The notes under the pieces are model-generated. The model did no database searches and was not told the DNA's origin. It worked only from the letters and a program-made list of their open reading frames with translations. The translations under genes and the position numbers were made by a program. A DNA stretch of 64,000 nucleotides from Euryodendron excelsum. Lineage: Eukaryota; Streptophyta; Magnoliopsida; Ericales; Pentaphylacaceae. Location: contig CM065386.1 in the NCBI GenBank assembly GCA_033060915.1, forward strand, positions 8,478,501 through 8,542,500, given 5' to 3'. Position 1 is the stretch's first letter; every line of letters begins with the position of its first letter. Below, piece by piece: positions 33,361 through 45,600 of this stretch.

Positions 33361-33930
33361 AACAACTGAAATGCCCTTCTATGAGAAATCCTTAGGGCTT
33401 ATCTCTTGACTTGCAGACAAAGAGCTGTGAGAATGTAAAGGCGACCGTATTACCTTCAAAGTTAGTTATATTAATAGATTACTACCATATTTTCCATTTT
33501 AACACTTTAAATATTGATCTGGATGTGACCACGAAACACATGAATTTCGGGATATCACACACTGACTTGATTGTTGTGTGCGGCGTATTTGTGTGCACGC
33601 GCATGCGCATGCGGGCAGGGAATTGTTGAGAATCATAAAGTTTTGAAGGGCCTATGCTTATCCTGATTTAGAACATCTAGCAAAAAAATGTAGGTTGGGA
33701 TGGGCCACAGGAATGATGCAGCAGCTCATGTTTGCTGTATGTTGGCTTGACCTAAGCCAGTCTTACCAATTCTATTTGCTGCTTTATGTTGTGATGATAT
33801 TTGGGGATACTTCCACTTGAATTGATTTTTGTTGCCAGTCGTATCCATAATGAACCTAGCTATGACCTTACAGTAAAATGGCCTTGGCAGTTTAGCCTGT
33901 TTGGCCATGTGTTAACTTCTGCAACTTCTG
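33361..33930 (+). repeat. 3' flank of SH2 gene, duplicated at the window's right end
   Basis: This stretch, from CCTTAGGGCTTATCT through GTAAAGGCGACCGTATTAC to TTTAGCCTGTTTGGCC, recurs at 61457-61740 plus 63697-64000 at roughly 90-95% identity by eye. It contains the candidate exon at 33417-33463 and 3' non-coding sequence. Confidence 0.85.
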
Positions 33931-34933
33931 CAAGTAGTGCTGTTTTTAGCCTTTTTTTTTTCTTTTTTCTTTTTCTGTAAGCTGCTTGATTGTTTTCTGT
34001 TGAATCTGAAATTGATTTAGCTTGGATTCAGATTTGACTGTTACCATTGTTATTATGGCCAAACACCACTGCATGGATCAGCGTATCTTTATTAACTATC
34101 AATGAGACCCAGGAAAATATGTGAGGCGCAATAGTCCTTGTAATTTTTCATTCAGAGCAAAGTTTAATATGGTTTTTACAAAAGAACTGGCATCTAGTGG
34201 TAGCATTGTTTGTAAATCTGTTGAAAAGCTCTCTCTCTCTCTTTCTCTCTCTCCTGGCAATTGTGGTTCTGGGTGTTGCTCAATATTGCCTGCCATTCTG
34301 ATGTACTTCAATTAGCAGCTTGTCTTCTTCCCTTCACTTCTCTTTGTACAAAAATTTCAAACACCCCCCACCGCCTCTGTATGAACTCACGTGTATATAA
34401 GTAATTAATTGCTTACCCTCCTCTCAATTTTGATCCGGTAGATAGCTTCCTGTTCATCATCGTCGTCATAATGGTCTTCTCCCTCTTAGGGGCAAGTTAT
34501 CTGGGACACTGATTTGGTATAAATTACCACGGTGATTTCTTAAATTTGAATTTCATGGCAACAGGTAACAGTCCGTTTTCGTGAAACCTCCATTAAGATC
34601 ATAACAATTGACAGAATATGTCTTCTGTTGATGCTATATTTATGCTGTTTGATAATTCAATTGAAAAAAGGGAGGGAGAAAGAAAGAAAATGAAAAGAAA
34701 ATCCAAACTTATTTGTACTTAAAATTGTCTTTGCAAGAATACACATGAGAAAAATTAAATGATTTCAGTTCTGGGGAGATGGTATCCTTAATCTCCTGGA
34801 TCTCCATCAGAACGACAGGCTTATTCAGATTTGTGGTATTAGGAAGTGATTGTCCCAAAGATTCAACCATACAACAAAACAGAGACATGTATTTGGACAA
34901 GATCATACCAAAAGTTACACGTGAATACAATCT

Positions 34934-34980
34934 CATATATATATATATATATATATGTATGTATATCTATATATATAGAG
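34934..34980 (+). repeat. (AT)n / GA microsatellite
   Basis: An AT run at 34934-34956 with variants continues to 34980. It lies downstream of the small membrane-protein gene. Confidence 0.8.
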
Positions 34981-35011
34981 AGAGAAACAAGGTTACAAAA
35001 CCACAGAACCA

Positions 35012-35413
35012 TTAGTTTCTTAGATCCATTACCTGCTGGGACATGGATGGTCGCCGGAAAAAGATTGTTGACATGGCCCAAATCAATAAAGCCAGAGCGG
35101 AGGTCATGGAAGCCATGGAAGAGCACTCGCAGAACTTGGCAACGAAGGATCTGTCGTGGATTAACAAGGCGCTCAAGGATCCGGCGAAGGCAAAGATAAG
35201 GCACACTACAAAAGCATGGAAGGTGGAGGGGAGTCCTTTAAATATGATGGTTGGAACTGGGCTGCCATTTATGACTTCAGATGGAACTATGACGAGAACC
35301 GTGGCTATGGTGAAGGAAGCCACCAATATGGATTCCAAGATGCTGGTTTGGATGGGTGGCATAGAGCTGAACTTGTAGCCATCTGGCAGGATTGCAAGGA
35401 CTCCAGATGCCAT
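35012..35413 (-). CDS. Small three-helix membrane protein, unknown
   Basis: Single open frame of 133 codons starting MASGVLAILPDGYKFSSMPP. Three hydrophobic spans: about residues 24-46 (ILESILVASFTIATVLVIV), 62-88 (HAFVVCLIFAFAGSLSALLI) and 105-122 (TSALALLIWAMSTIFF). A TATA-like TATATATAC lies on the minus strand near 35475-35483, about 65 bp upstream. CAG|GTAATG near the 3' end may be a splice donor, so the last residues are uncertain. I do not recognise a named family, and the overlapping plus-strand frame is hydrophilic and less convincing. The TM pattern loosely resembles the protein at 56845-57822. Confidence 0.6.
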   Translation of the reverse strand: MASGVLAILPDGYKFSSMPPIQTSILESILVASFTIATVLVIVPSEVINGSPVPTIIFKGLPSTFHAFVVCLIFAFAGSLSALLIHDRSFVAKFCECSSMASMTSALALLIWAMSTIFFRRPSMSQQVMDLRN

Positions 35414-35639
35414 TGTTTCACATGTTATGTGGAAGAAATGTGACCTTGGGTGCTATAATATGTGTTTGTGGTTGTATATATATGTAGATAATATCCTTAA
35501 CAGGATTCACGACAAACCTTTGGCAGATTGAGTGAAGATTAAGGTGAATGGAAAAGAGTGCAAACGACTCCCTAGACTTGGATTTAAAGTTATCCTTCAA
35601 TTTCACGTCGGTGGAGATATGATATTTAGGAGAAATTGT

Positions 35640-36288
35640 TTCATGTTCGACGATATTTCAGTAATTTTTTTTTTCTAGCAGGGTTTTAGGGCTAATTTAC
35701 GTGTATCTCGACTAATTTTGAGACTTGTATAGTCTTCTATCCTACACAAATCGGGGGTGACCCTAGGAGTTGATAATAATTAAGAGATTTTAAAGTTGAG
35801 ACATTGAAGAGAGCAGACTTTGAAGTCCAAAGCCTCTACCACTAATTTAACCCCTTAAGAGCCTGACGAGCAGGAGTGGTCTGATGTTTGTCACATTAGT
35901 TATAGCTCACCAATAGATGATAAGTTACAAATTGGGTGATTTTTGTCAGTAAAAGAAATAAATTGGGTGAAACCACCCAATTTGGGTGGGTTCTCACCTA
36001 TATAATTAATATAATTGCATTAAACTACTTTTTATGTTAAGATTTACATTGTTGTTTTATTTCAAAAAAAATATTTGGAGTTTTTTTGTCTCCTTGTTGT
36101 GTTTCAATGTTTAATATGTATCTTTGTTAAAAAAAATTAATTTTTTAGATTTTTTTATATTTTTAGTAATATGTAATTTTTTGTTTAATGATATTTGTTT
36201 TTTTTTTTTTTTCTAATAATAAGATATTTTTGTTTAATAAAATTTGATTGTGTAAATTATTTTGTTGGTATTATTATTATTTTTACAA
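35640..36288. other. AT-rich spacer, no gene seen
   Basis: Poly-T runs and AT-rich sequence upstream of the membrane-protein gene's promoter. No coding signal. Confidence 0.5.

Positions 36289-36328
<40 letters not shown>
36289..36328 (+). repeat. (TG)n(AG)n microsatellite
   Basis: About 10 TG units then about 10 AG units. Confidence 0.9.
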
Positions 36329-36399
36329 TTAAGGGCATAATGGTCTTTTATACGGTCAATATAGTCAAAAAGAGAATATACTCCACAGAATATTCTTAC

Positions 36400-36510
36400 A
36401 GGGGTCTAGTTGTCGGTTTTTGAAACTAAAAGGGGTCTAGGTGCTTATTTTTAAAACTAAGAGGGTCTAGCTGTTGATATTCCAAACCACAGGGGGTCTG
36501 GTTGAAATCC
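36400..36510 (+). repeat. Four tandem copies of about 31 bp, GGGGTCTAG type
   Basis: AGGGGTCTAG-like units start near 36400, 36431, 36462 and 36492, each followed by a diverged GTTGxx..TTTxxAAACTAA segment. Confidence 0.75.
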
Positions 36511-38946
36511 ATCTTTTTTTTTTTCAAAGTGAAACTTTCAACCAGGTACCGGCAACTGACAACAAAGAGTGGAGTCTTTTAAGGCATCAAATTTTTTTCA
36601 GCACTTTTATTTTTAATTATAATAATAAAATTTTTATACTTTTAATTTATTATAATATTAATTTTTTATTTAAAAAAATAAAAAATTCATATGTGATAAT
36701 CACATAACCTTTTTTAAATGACAAATTTGTAAAATCTAATCCTTTTTTTTTTTTTATCCTAAAGACTTACATATATTGTATGTGAATTGAATTGAGAGTT
36801 TTTACATAAAATCTAATTATATTATATACATCACAAAATTAATTATATTCATAATTTTAGAGTGATTTAAAAAGATTTTGTGATAAATTACTAGGAAGAA
36901 GTATGATTTTACATATTTATCCTTTGACAAAGGCAACGTGTTTGTTTTATGTGAATTGTTTTTCTTTTTTTAAGCGAAATTAATAGAAGCTTGACGTTAA
37001 AATAAATTAAAAGTATAAAAATTTAATTATTACAATTAAAAATAAATGTCTTAAAATAAAATTTAGTCTAAAATATAAAAGTACTAAGTGTAATTTTTTT
37101 TTTTTAATTTTTTATTCTTCACCGCCTATATAACGATGTTGGCATACTAAAGTTCATTTTTTAATGACCTTCTAATGCAACCGGCTTTAACCAGTTGCAA
37201 GTTTAGGATAGTACACTTGTCTAAATAAGAGCGCAGAACCAAATTTCAAACTGCTCAGGTCAAGTTGCTAGTCTTCTCCCCCTGATCCTATACAAAACTA
37301 TTTTTTTACATAATTTTTATATAGGATGATAAAGTTATTTTTCATTCTTTTATTTTAAATTAAAATATGAGTATTTTAATTCTTAATTTAAAAAAAATCT
37401 AACTGGGACATTGTTATGATAATTCTATTAGGATTCTAGAGTTTTCTGAATAAACAACTGTGCATAGAATTCTACTTTTGAAAAGTATGTGAACATGGGA
37501 GCTAAGAATTGGACAAAGTTAGGCAAGTGGACCAAGTTGGACAAAGTAGAAAGGAGAAATTTGAGTGAAACTTCCTACCTAGCATTAATGTTGTCCATGT
37601 CAAGGGGCCCATGTTACAGCTATGTAAGATGGTAGAGGACAATGATTTAGACAAATGAATGGTTGAGATCATTTCAAAGGGCAATAATTTAGGTGGGACA
37701 CTGAATAAAGCTATAAAAGTCCTTGTGAAACTTCGTGGAAAGTAATAAAGTTTGCCGAACCCGCCCAAGCTTTTTGACCCACTAATCTCAACCATCACAA
37801 AAGAAGAGAACAATACAAGGGTGGTGGGGTAGGTGCTTAGATTAGCTCTTTAAAACCGCCTCGTACTGTTATGACATGTTTGGAAGGAGAGAAAAGTAAG
37901 TTGTGGGGGCCACAAGTTAATTAGTTTCACACCATGGTATATTTGGTAAATGCAATAAAAAAATATGTTGAATCCACATTCATTTGAGAAAAGTGTAGAA
38001 AACCTAGCTAAAGTTAAACAAAGGAGCTAGGTTCTGGTTTTTTGTCTGATTAATCCCATTTTTTAAGTTTCCCAAACGGCTCCTTAAACCTCGATAAAAC
38101 TTCAAGATTAGGACTAACAGAGAGATGAACAGTTGGTGAAAACAGAGAGATGCCTTGGCATCGAATCTATTTAGTCGGCCCACTTTGAACCCAACCGACT
38201 TTAGTATGTTAGTTACACTTAGCTTCAGAGGTTTTGTTGTGAAATAAATTCGACATCCAGTCATTTAACTCATGGGGCAAAGCAAACTCTATTTTTTTTT
38301 TTTTTTGGTCCTTTTCTCGTGTAGACCAGATAATAACGTAATTGAATCCCTAACACATTTTGATGTGTTTGCAAGAAGGGAAAAGAGAAGATAATATAAG
38401 TAGCAAAGAGAAGAAATTTAAGGGAAATGATAGTGTTATGCTTCCTTCTTGTTTGGTGACTTGCTTTTAAATGTGTGCAATGTATAACTGTAAAGTTCAG
38501 TTGACAATGAGGTATAAACTCGGTGAATACTGGATGCCAAATTTTTTGAAAACTGAGCTCAACATAAGCTATGGTCACTCAATCTAAGCTTTACGTAATT
38601 GTGTGAATTGAAACTAAGTAGCAAAAGGACCAAAAATCTTTTGAAGTTTATTTGAACGCAATTAACAAATAATTAAACTAATTGTGATTGATGAAACGGA
38701 AAGGGACTTGAATGCAAATGTTCCAATTGGCCAAGACTCTACAAGATTTCAATGGAGGTATACATATAACTCAAATCAAAGGTCTCTCCGTGAACCTTTG
38801 ATTCGGAAGATTTTAACTATGAAAATTAAGGATCATTAGTAATAGAGTATAGATTTACAACTAATTAAAGTTTCATAGATTCAATTCATTAATTTGTGTA
38901 ATCATTATACCAATTCTAAGATTGTACATAGAAATTATCAAACAAA
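36511..38946. other. Spacer, no convincing gene
   Basis: Very AT-rich to about 37400. At 37502-37813 a 103-codon minus-strand frame exists but has no recognisable motif. On the plus strand CTATAAAAGTCC (37711) followed by a Pro-poor leader hints at an old LTR instead. 38580-38946 is the left flank of the CACTA element and continues directly at 45838. Confidence 0.4.
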
Positions 38947-38959
38947 CACTACTAAAAAA

Positions 38960-39360
38960 GTCACTTTTTGCGACAGGAACTTGTCGTCGCAAAAGCCTTA
39001 GGAGCCGTCGCAAAAGCTCTTTTGCGACGGCTGTGCGACGGCAAACCAGCCGTCGTAAAAAGCGGCATCACAAAAGATTTTTGTGACGGCTTGGTTATTT
39101 GCGACGGCAAATGAACTGTCGCAAAAAGCCGACGCCTTAGGTAGCTTTTTTGTGATGGGTGAGACCGTAACGTATGTCGTCGCAAATACTAGTTTTTGTG
39201 ACGACAGGATTAGTATTTGCGATGAAAAATATTGGCACAAATGCTAGTATTTACGACGGCTAGAATATTATTTGTGACGGGGGCAGTAGTCATAAAAGCT
39301 TGTTTTTGTGACAACTATTTGCCATCACAAATAATATTCTAGCCGTCACAAATACCCTGT
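38960..39360. repeat. Left subterminal repeats and hairpin of CACTA
   Basis: At least ten copies of a TTTGCGACGG / CCGTCGCAAA type word. TATTTACGACGGCTAGAAT (about 39249-39285) and its reverse complement ATTCTAGCCGTCACAAATAC (about 39336-39356) form a hairpin. Confidence 0.85.
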
Positions 39361-39833
39361 TTATTTTTAAACATATATTTTTTAAAATGAAATTTCTGTA
39401 ATTCTTGTATACTTGGCATAAATCAATAAAAATATCTCATTCACCTTATAATTGCATAAATCAATAAAATATTCATTCACAAAAAGATAATCTATAAAAT
39501 GAAGTTCAAATAATATATATAGTATAAATCCACATCATCCATACATTCAAAATGAATACATTACGAATCTGTTATCCATACAAACTAGTTTTTTTTTTAA
39601 TCCAAAATACACAACCTATTGTCCAACATGAATACATCAAAAAATAATAAAATCCATTCATTGACTTGCCACTCCATCAATCCCAAAAATGAATAACAGC
39701 CGCTTACTCCTTTAGAATAACTTAAGTGAAAATAAAATAATAATAATATAATTAGTTAAACTATTAATATATATAGGAATATAATTAACGGGAAAAAAAA
39801 TGAAACAAAAGTGTAATTTACATTAATAGATTT

Positions 39834-40026
39834 TCATGCAACATGTTGCCCAACTGATTCACCTACATTTGCAATCCCTTTGTGTGGTCTCTCTAAATGA
39901 GTATTAGGTTTTCTCGCATTTTCAACAAAAAATTTATAAAAATTTAGACCCACAGGTATACCATCCATTTCTGACAATGGGTCCATACTAATAAGAAGTC
40001 CCTCTGCAACCTCGAGTTTTGGCAGC
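39834..40026 (-). pseudogene. CACTA-encoded protein, last exon remnant
   Basis: After acceptor TTGGTTTTAG the minus strand reads LPKLEVAEGLLISMDPLSEM, DGIPVGLNFYKFFVENARKP and GIANVGESVGQHVA, then TGA where related proteins have Trp. It resembles the C-terminal region of plant Ptta/En/Spm-type (Transposase_24-like) proteins. The assignment rests on memory of the family pattern. Confidence 0.5.
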
Positions 40027-40130
40027 CTAAAACCAAGTAAACTTACTTTTACAAAATCCTACACCCATATATACAATGTTTTAATAAACAATTCAATATA
40101 AAACAATGATTAAAAATGAACTTTGTATTT

Positions 40131-43100
40131 TAACTCGTAAACCGGGAGTCCCGTGACCATTCCATTAGTTTTCACACGTCACATGTGCCTAGATCGTGCT
40201 ACGTATCAAGTTTGGGGTCATTCAGAGGCCATTTGGGAATTTTGAGCCGTTAATCTCTAAAACTTAATACTTTATAACTTAACTTATTCTAAAATAGAAA
40301 ATATTTGATAACTCCCAAACCGAGAGTCCTGTGACTATTCCGTCAGTTCCCACACGTCACCCGTGCCTAAATCATGCTACGTATCAAGTTTGGAACAGTT
40401 CGGAGGCTATTTGGGGATTTGGAGCTTTTAATCCTCGAAACTTAACACTTTATGACTTAAATTGTTTTAAAATAGAAAACAAAATTGATAACTCCCAAAC
40501 CGAGAGTCGCGTGACCATTCCATTAATTTCCACACGTCACCTGTGCCTAGACCGTACTACGTACCAAGTTTGGGACTGTTTGGAGGTTTTGAGCCGTTAA
40601 TACCCGAAACTTAACACGTTATAACTTAAGTTGTTCTATAACGGAAAAAATTTGATAACTCCCAAACCAAGAGTCGCATGACCATTCCGTCAGTTTCCAC
40701 ACGTCACCTGTGTCTAGACCGTATTATGTACCAAGTTTGGGACTGTTTGGAAGTTTTGAGCCGTTAATACCCGAAACTTAACACTTTATAACTTAAGTTG
40801 TTCTATAACGAAAAAAATTTGATAACTCCCAAACCGAGATCGCGTGACCATTCCGTCAGTTCCCACACGTCACCTGTGCCTAGACCGTACTACGTACCAA
40901 GTTTGGGGCCGTTCGGAGGCCATTTGGGGATTTGGAGCCGTTAATCCCTGAAACTTAACACTTTATAACTTAAGTTGTTCTAAAACAAAAAAAAAATGAT
41001 AACTCTCAAACTGAGAGTCGCGTGACCATTCTATCAGTTCCCATACGTCACCTGTGCTTAAACCGTGCTACGTACCAAGTTTGGAGCCGTTCGGAGGTCG
41101 TTTGGGAATTTGTAGCCGTTAATCCCCGAAACTTAACACTTTATAACTTAAGTTGTTCTAAAACGAAAAAAATTTGATAACTCCCGAACCAAGAGTCGTG
41201 TGACCATTCCGTCAATTCGCACATGTCACCCGTGCCTACACCTTGCCACGTACCAAGTTTGGAGCCGTTCAGAGGCCGTTTGGGGATTTTGAGCCGTTAA
41301 TACCCGAAACTTAACACTTTATAACTTAAGTTGTTTTATAATGGAAAAAATTTGATAACTCCCAAACCGAGAGTCGCGTGACCATTCCGTCAATTCCAAT
41401 ACGTCACCTATGCCTAGACCGTGCTACATATGAAGTTTGGGGCTGTTCGGAGGCCGTTTGGGGATTTGGAGTCGTTAATCCCTGAAACTTAACACTTTAT
41501 AACTTAAGTTGTTCTAAAACGAAAAAATTTTGATAACTCCCAAACCAAGAGTCGCGTGACCATTCCGTCAGTTCCCACACGTCATCCGTGCCTAGACCGT
41601 GCTACGTACCAAGTTTGGAGTCATTCGGAGGCTGTATGGGAATTTTGAGCCGTTAATACCCGAAAATTAACACTTTATAACTTAAGTTGTTCTATAACGG
41701 AAAAAATTTGATAACTCCCAAACCGAAAGTCGCGTGAGCATTCCGTTAGTTCCCATACATCACCTGTGCCTAGACTGTCTTACGTACCAAGTTTGGGGCC
41801 TTTTGAAGGTTGTTTGGGGATTTGGAGCCGTTAATCCCTGAAACTTAACACTTAATAACTTAAGTTGTTCTAAAACCGAAAAAATTTGATAACTCCCAAA
41901 CCGAGAGTCGCGTGACCATTCCGTCAGTTCCTACTCGTCACCCGTGCCTAGACCGTGCTACGTACCAAGTTTGGGGCCGTTTAGAGGCCGTTTGGGGATT
42001 TAAAGCCGTTAATCCCCGAAAGTTAACACTTTATAACTTAACTTGTTCTAAAATAGAAAAAAAATTTATAACTTCCAAGTTGTCTACATAAATTAACTTG
42101 TTCTACAACTGAATTAAGACTGATGTACCATCAGAACAAAATTTGTGGCCATATCGGGAATCTACTCATTAAAGCTCTATCAAGAGTTATGAGATTAAAC
42201 ATATGATTATGAAATTTGATGTTGGCCCAAGAGAGAATTTATACCAAACAATGCAACTAAAAATTGATTGAGTAATATAACAATGTGCAGTGAGCAGACT
42301 AGCAAACAAATACTAAGATGTAATGCAAGGAAGTAATATGTGCAAAGAGATGAAGAACACCAGATTTATAGAGGTTTCCAAACCTTGCCTCATCCTCTCG
42401 AAGGTATTCCACTATGTAACACTTTCCAGCTGCAGTTTTTCTCCAAGTGCCTAGCTCACTTTTACAAGATGCTCTTCCCCAAGCTCTCAAAACCCAAGAG
42501 ATTTTGTCCAAGCTTTCTCTCAAACGTACCAAGTTTTTTTCCCCGTTCGGAGGCCATTTGGGGATTTGGAGCCGTTAATTCCCGAAACATAATACTTTAT
42601 AATTTAACTTGTTCTAAAATAGAAAAAAATTTGATAACTCCCAAACCTAGAGTCCCGTGACCATTCTGTCAGTTCCCACATATCACTCGTGCCTAGACCG
42701 TGCTACGTATTAAGTTTGGGGCTGTTCGGAGGCTGTTTGTAGATTTGGAGCCGTTAATCTCCAAAACTTAACACTTTATAATTTAAGTTGTTCTATAACG
42801 GAAAAAATTTGATTACTCTCAAACCAAGAGTCACGTGACCATTTCGTCAGTTCCCACACATCACCCGTGCCTAGACCGTCTTACGTACCAAGTTTGGGGC
42901 CTTTTGAAAGTCATTTGGGGATTTGGAGCCATTCATTCCCAAAACTTAACACTTAATAACTTAAGTTGTTCTAAAACGGAAAAAATTTGATAACTCCCAA
43001 ACCGAGAGTCGTGTGACCATTCCGTCAGTTCCTACCCATCACCCGTGCCTAGATTGTGCTACGTACCAAGTTTGGGGCCGTTCAGAGGCCGTTTGGGGAT

Positions 43101-43290
43101 TTAGAGCCGTTAATCCCCGAAAGTTAACACTTTATAACTTAACTTGTTCTAAAATAGAAAAAAAATTGATAACTCCTAAACCAATAGTCTAGTGACCATT
43201 CTTTCAGTTCCAACATGTTACCCGTGCCTAGACCGTGCTACATAAATTAACTTGTTCTACAATCGAAAAATTTTTATAACTCGCAAAATT
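40131..43290. repeat. Tandem array, about 15 units of ~178 bp, inside the CACTA
   Basis: Units begin GATAACTCCCAAACCGAGAG at 40307, 40487, 40654, 40821, 40998, 41177, 41354, 41532, 41710, 41888, 42632, 42810, 42989 and 43168. Spacing is mostly 177-180, with two 167-bp units. Each contains GACCATTCCGTCAGTTCC, GTGCCTAGACCGTGCTACGT, CCAAGTTTGGGGCCGTTCGG and TTAACACTTTATAACTTAAG. No unit is open throughout. The array lies between two minus-strand exons, i.e. in an intron of the CACTA gene. Confidence 0.92.
42074..42535. mobile_element. Insertion inside the tandem array
   Basis: About 460 bp of unrelated sequence interrupts the array. It includes GATGAAGAACACCAGATTTA and CTCATCCTCTCGAAGGTATT, words typical of plant LTR leader regions. 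Exact borders and a target duplication are not clear. Confidence 0.5.
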
Positions 43291-43319
43291 TAATATCTAA
43301 AATCTTAAGACTGATGTAC

Positions 43320-43439
43320 CTGCTCATTATGTCGTGGAGAAGCTGGCGGTGGCGTAGAAGGCGATGCAGATCTAGAAGGTATGTTATCGTTGCCAACAGA
43401 CTCCCGTAAAGCTTGGTGGCCACTAAATGCATCGGGAAC
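43320..43439 (-). pseudogene. CACTA-encoded protein, internal exon remnant
   Basis: Exactly 40 open codons between acceptor TTTGTAG and donor CAG|GTACAT: VPDAFSGHQALRESVGNDN, then a Ser/Pro stretch PSTPPPASPRHNEQ. It is compatible with the low-complexity part of an En/Spm accessory protein. Confidence 0.5.
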
Positions 43440-45255
43440 CTACAAATTCAAGATTAAACATATCATTAAAGCTCTATCAAGAGTTATGCGATTAAACATA
43501 TGATTATGAGATGAATTTGAATCACGTGACCGAGGCTTCTTATCAAGAGTTTTATAGCTGTCACAACTTTTTCTTCAGTAAAGCCCTCTCCAAACATAAA
43601 ATGAAACCATAGGAACAAAATTTAAATAATGTATGACATTCTACTAAAATGAAACCGGACCCACTTGAATGAGGTAGGTGTTAGATTTTATCATGTTCTA
43701 ATAATTTTGAAGACTATGAACTCTTGTCCTCGAATCTTCCATAAAATATTTTATAACATTATTCATAAATGTGGCACAAGAATCTAATAAGCCCAAACAG
43801 GAATGTTAACCTAAAAGCCATATTATCTAGATAAACCAATGTCTTCAAGAATTTTTTTTTTATTGTTATTGTTCCAAAAGATTGTATCTACAAGCAGATA
43901 ATTACATTTACATGTTTAAGTTAAGGTTATATAGTCAACTTTGTCAAAAATAAGCTGCTATTGTGTACCAATATTAATTTTGTCATGCTTTTAGGCAATT
44001 AAGATGGATCTAATTACCAACATAATGGTAATTAGATCAATAAAAATATATAAAAACCTCACTATCACCTATGAATGAGCCAAGAAATAAATTGCAATAA
44101 GCATGCAGGCCTTTTCAAAAATTATTTTAGGCAACAAGATTTCCTACTGATTATCCAGGGTACAAAATCAAAAGAAAAGGCAAGCCGCAAATACAGCATA
44201 ACATTAAACAGGGAAGGAGCATTTGGTGCAGATATATAATGTAATCATGACCTTTTTGAAAGATGAATATCACAAACAAATTGCTAACTAAATTGTCCTA
44301 GAAAACATGACCACAACAAGTTCATTACAACAAGTTCCACCAAAAACCAGTCATTGCTTTAAACACTATGCCACAATAAAGTCATTATAGCAAGTTCAAC
44401 AAAAAACCACTGACTCAAAAACAACTAAACAACCGAACCAACTATCTGCAGCCATTTACAAAAACCAAAACACGACATCACTAAGCATAAAACAAAACCC
44501 TAACAATATGAAAACCACAGCACGACATCACTGATGGATTGAAACCAGAAGAGATAAGCCATCCTCCAATGGACCAACTTCAAGGTTTAAGAGTATTGTA
44601 TTGACTCCAACCCTTCATGGGTATGTTCATTTTCAGTTTTATTTTGAACCTATATCTCCAATCACTGATTGATTTGTCTCTTGATCAATATATCTAAATT
44701 TGCTCATCTCCATCACTTAGCATTTGAAAACAGGGGAGGCTATAGCCCTGGGCTTCCAAGACTACATCTTGGCATTAGGGATTGTTGTTATGATTCCCAC
44801 ATTTCTTATTCCTTTGATGGGTGGAAGTAATGGGTAGAAATATATAACAGAGGAGGATGTGCAGAAGTAAAATTTGAACTTTCTATTTTTTTTTCCTTTT
44901 AATTGATCATTCAGTTTTGATACTCCATTCATTCATTCTGTGATAATTTTGTAGAATAGAAAGTTTTCAATTTGTTCTTCATAAAAGCTAATGCTTGATG
45001 GACTAATGATCATTACACACACAAAAAAAAAAAAAAAAAAAATGTATAGGCTGGTATATATATATGTATATGTATGTATGTTTGTATGTGTATTTGTTAA
45101 TGCGCAGAAGCAAAATTGGAACTTTATTGAAGGCTTGTCATTGAATATGGGTTAATGTATGAATCCAACCATTTCATCTGTAATCTCAAACCGAGCCTCC
45201 CGTGAAAGCCACTAATCAGATAAAAAAATTTAGACTTAAAACAGAGCAACTCACC
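43440..45255. other. Interior of CACTA, no exon recognised
   Basis: AT-rich sequence with a poly-A run at about 45020-45042. I find no open segment with transposase motifs. Confidence 0.5.
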
Positions 45256-45259
45256 TCCT

Positions 45260-45600
45260 TTATCTTCTCTCTCTGTTTCTCTTTGTGACTTGGTACGTAG
45301 ACGACAGTGATGGCAGCGACGGAGGCGACGGCGCTAGGGGAGAATGACGACGGCGCTGCTGGAGAACAGCGGCGATGGCGTTGCTGGAGAACAATAGCTG
45401 TGGCGATGGCGCTGGGGGTCGAAGGTGGAGACGTCGGTGGAGGCTGAAGATGGCGGTGGTGGTGGCCTGGTTCGAGTGAGATACTGTGTGAGATAGAGAG
45501 AATTGCGGCATCTAGGGTTTTTGATCGAGAGAGAGTGAAAATGGGGGGGGGGGGGGGGGGGGGGAATAGCAGGAGGGTAAATTTTGAGACCTAACTGAAA
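45260..45600 (-). promoter_or_regulatory. CG-rich 5' zone of CACTA gene and poly-G tract
   Basis: GGCGATGGCG-rich sequence with a minus-strand open frame of low complexity. On the minus strand AAAACCCTAGATGCCGCAAT looks like a plant leader plus start codon at about 45511. A run of about 22 G lies at 45543-45564. This is probably the 5' end of the defective CACTA gene. Confidence 0.45.

Noticed and set aside
33411..33629. 72-codon frame conserved in both duplicates (also 61494-61712)
   Set aside because: Most differences between the two copies change the amino acid, so there is no sign of protein constraint beyond the first about 15 codons. The frame survives because the duplicates are young.
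35043..35378. Plus-strand frame opposite the small membrane protein
   Set aside because: The minus-strand frame is longer, starts with a sensible N terminus and has three hydrophobic helices. The plus-strand frame is its mirror image.
37502..37813. 103-codon minus-strand open frame
   Set aside because: No start context, no recognisable domain. The plus strand looks more like an old LTR leader.
45260..45511. Host gene on the minus strand
   Set aside because: GC-rich frame is short and Ser/Pro/Arg-rich. Its position just inside the CACTA end fits the transposon's own 5' region better.
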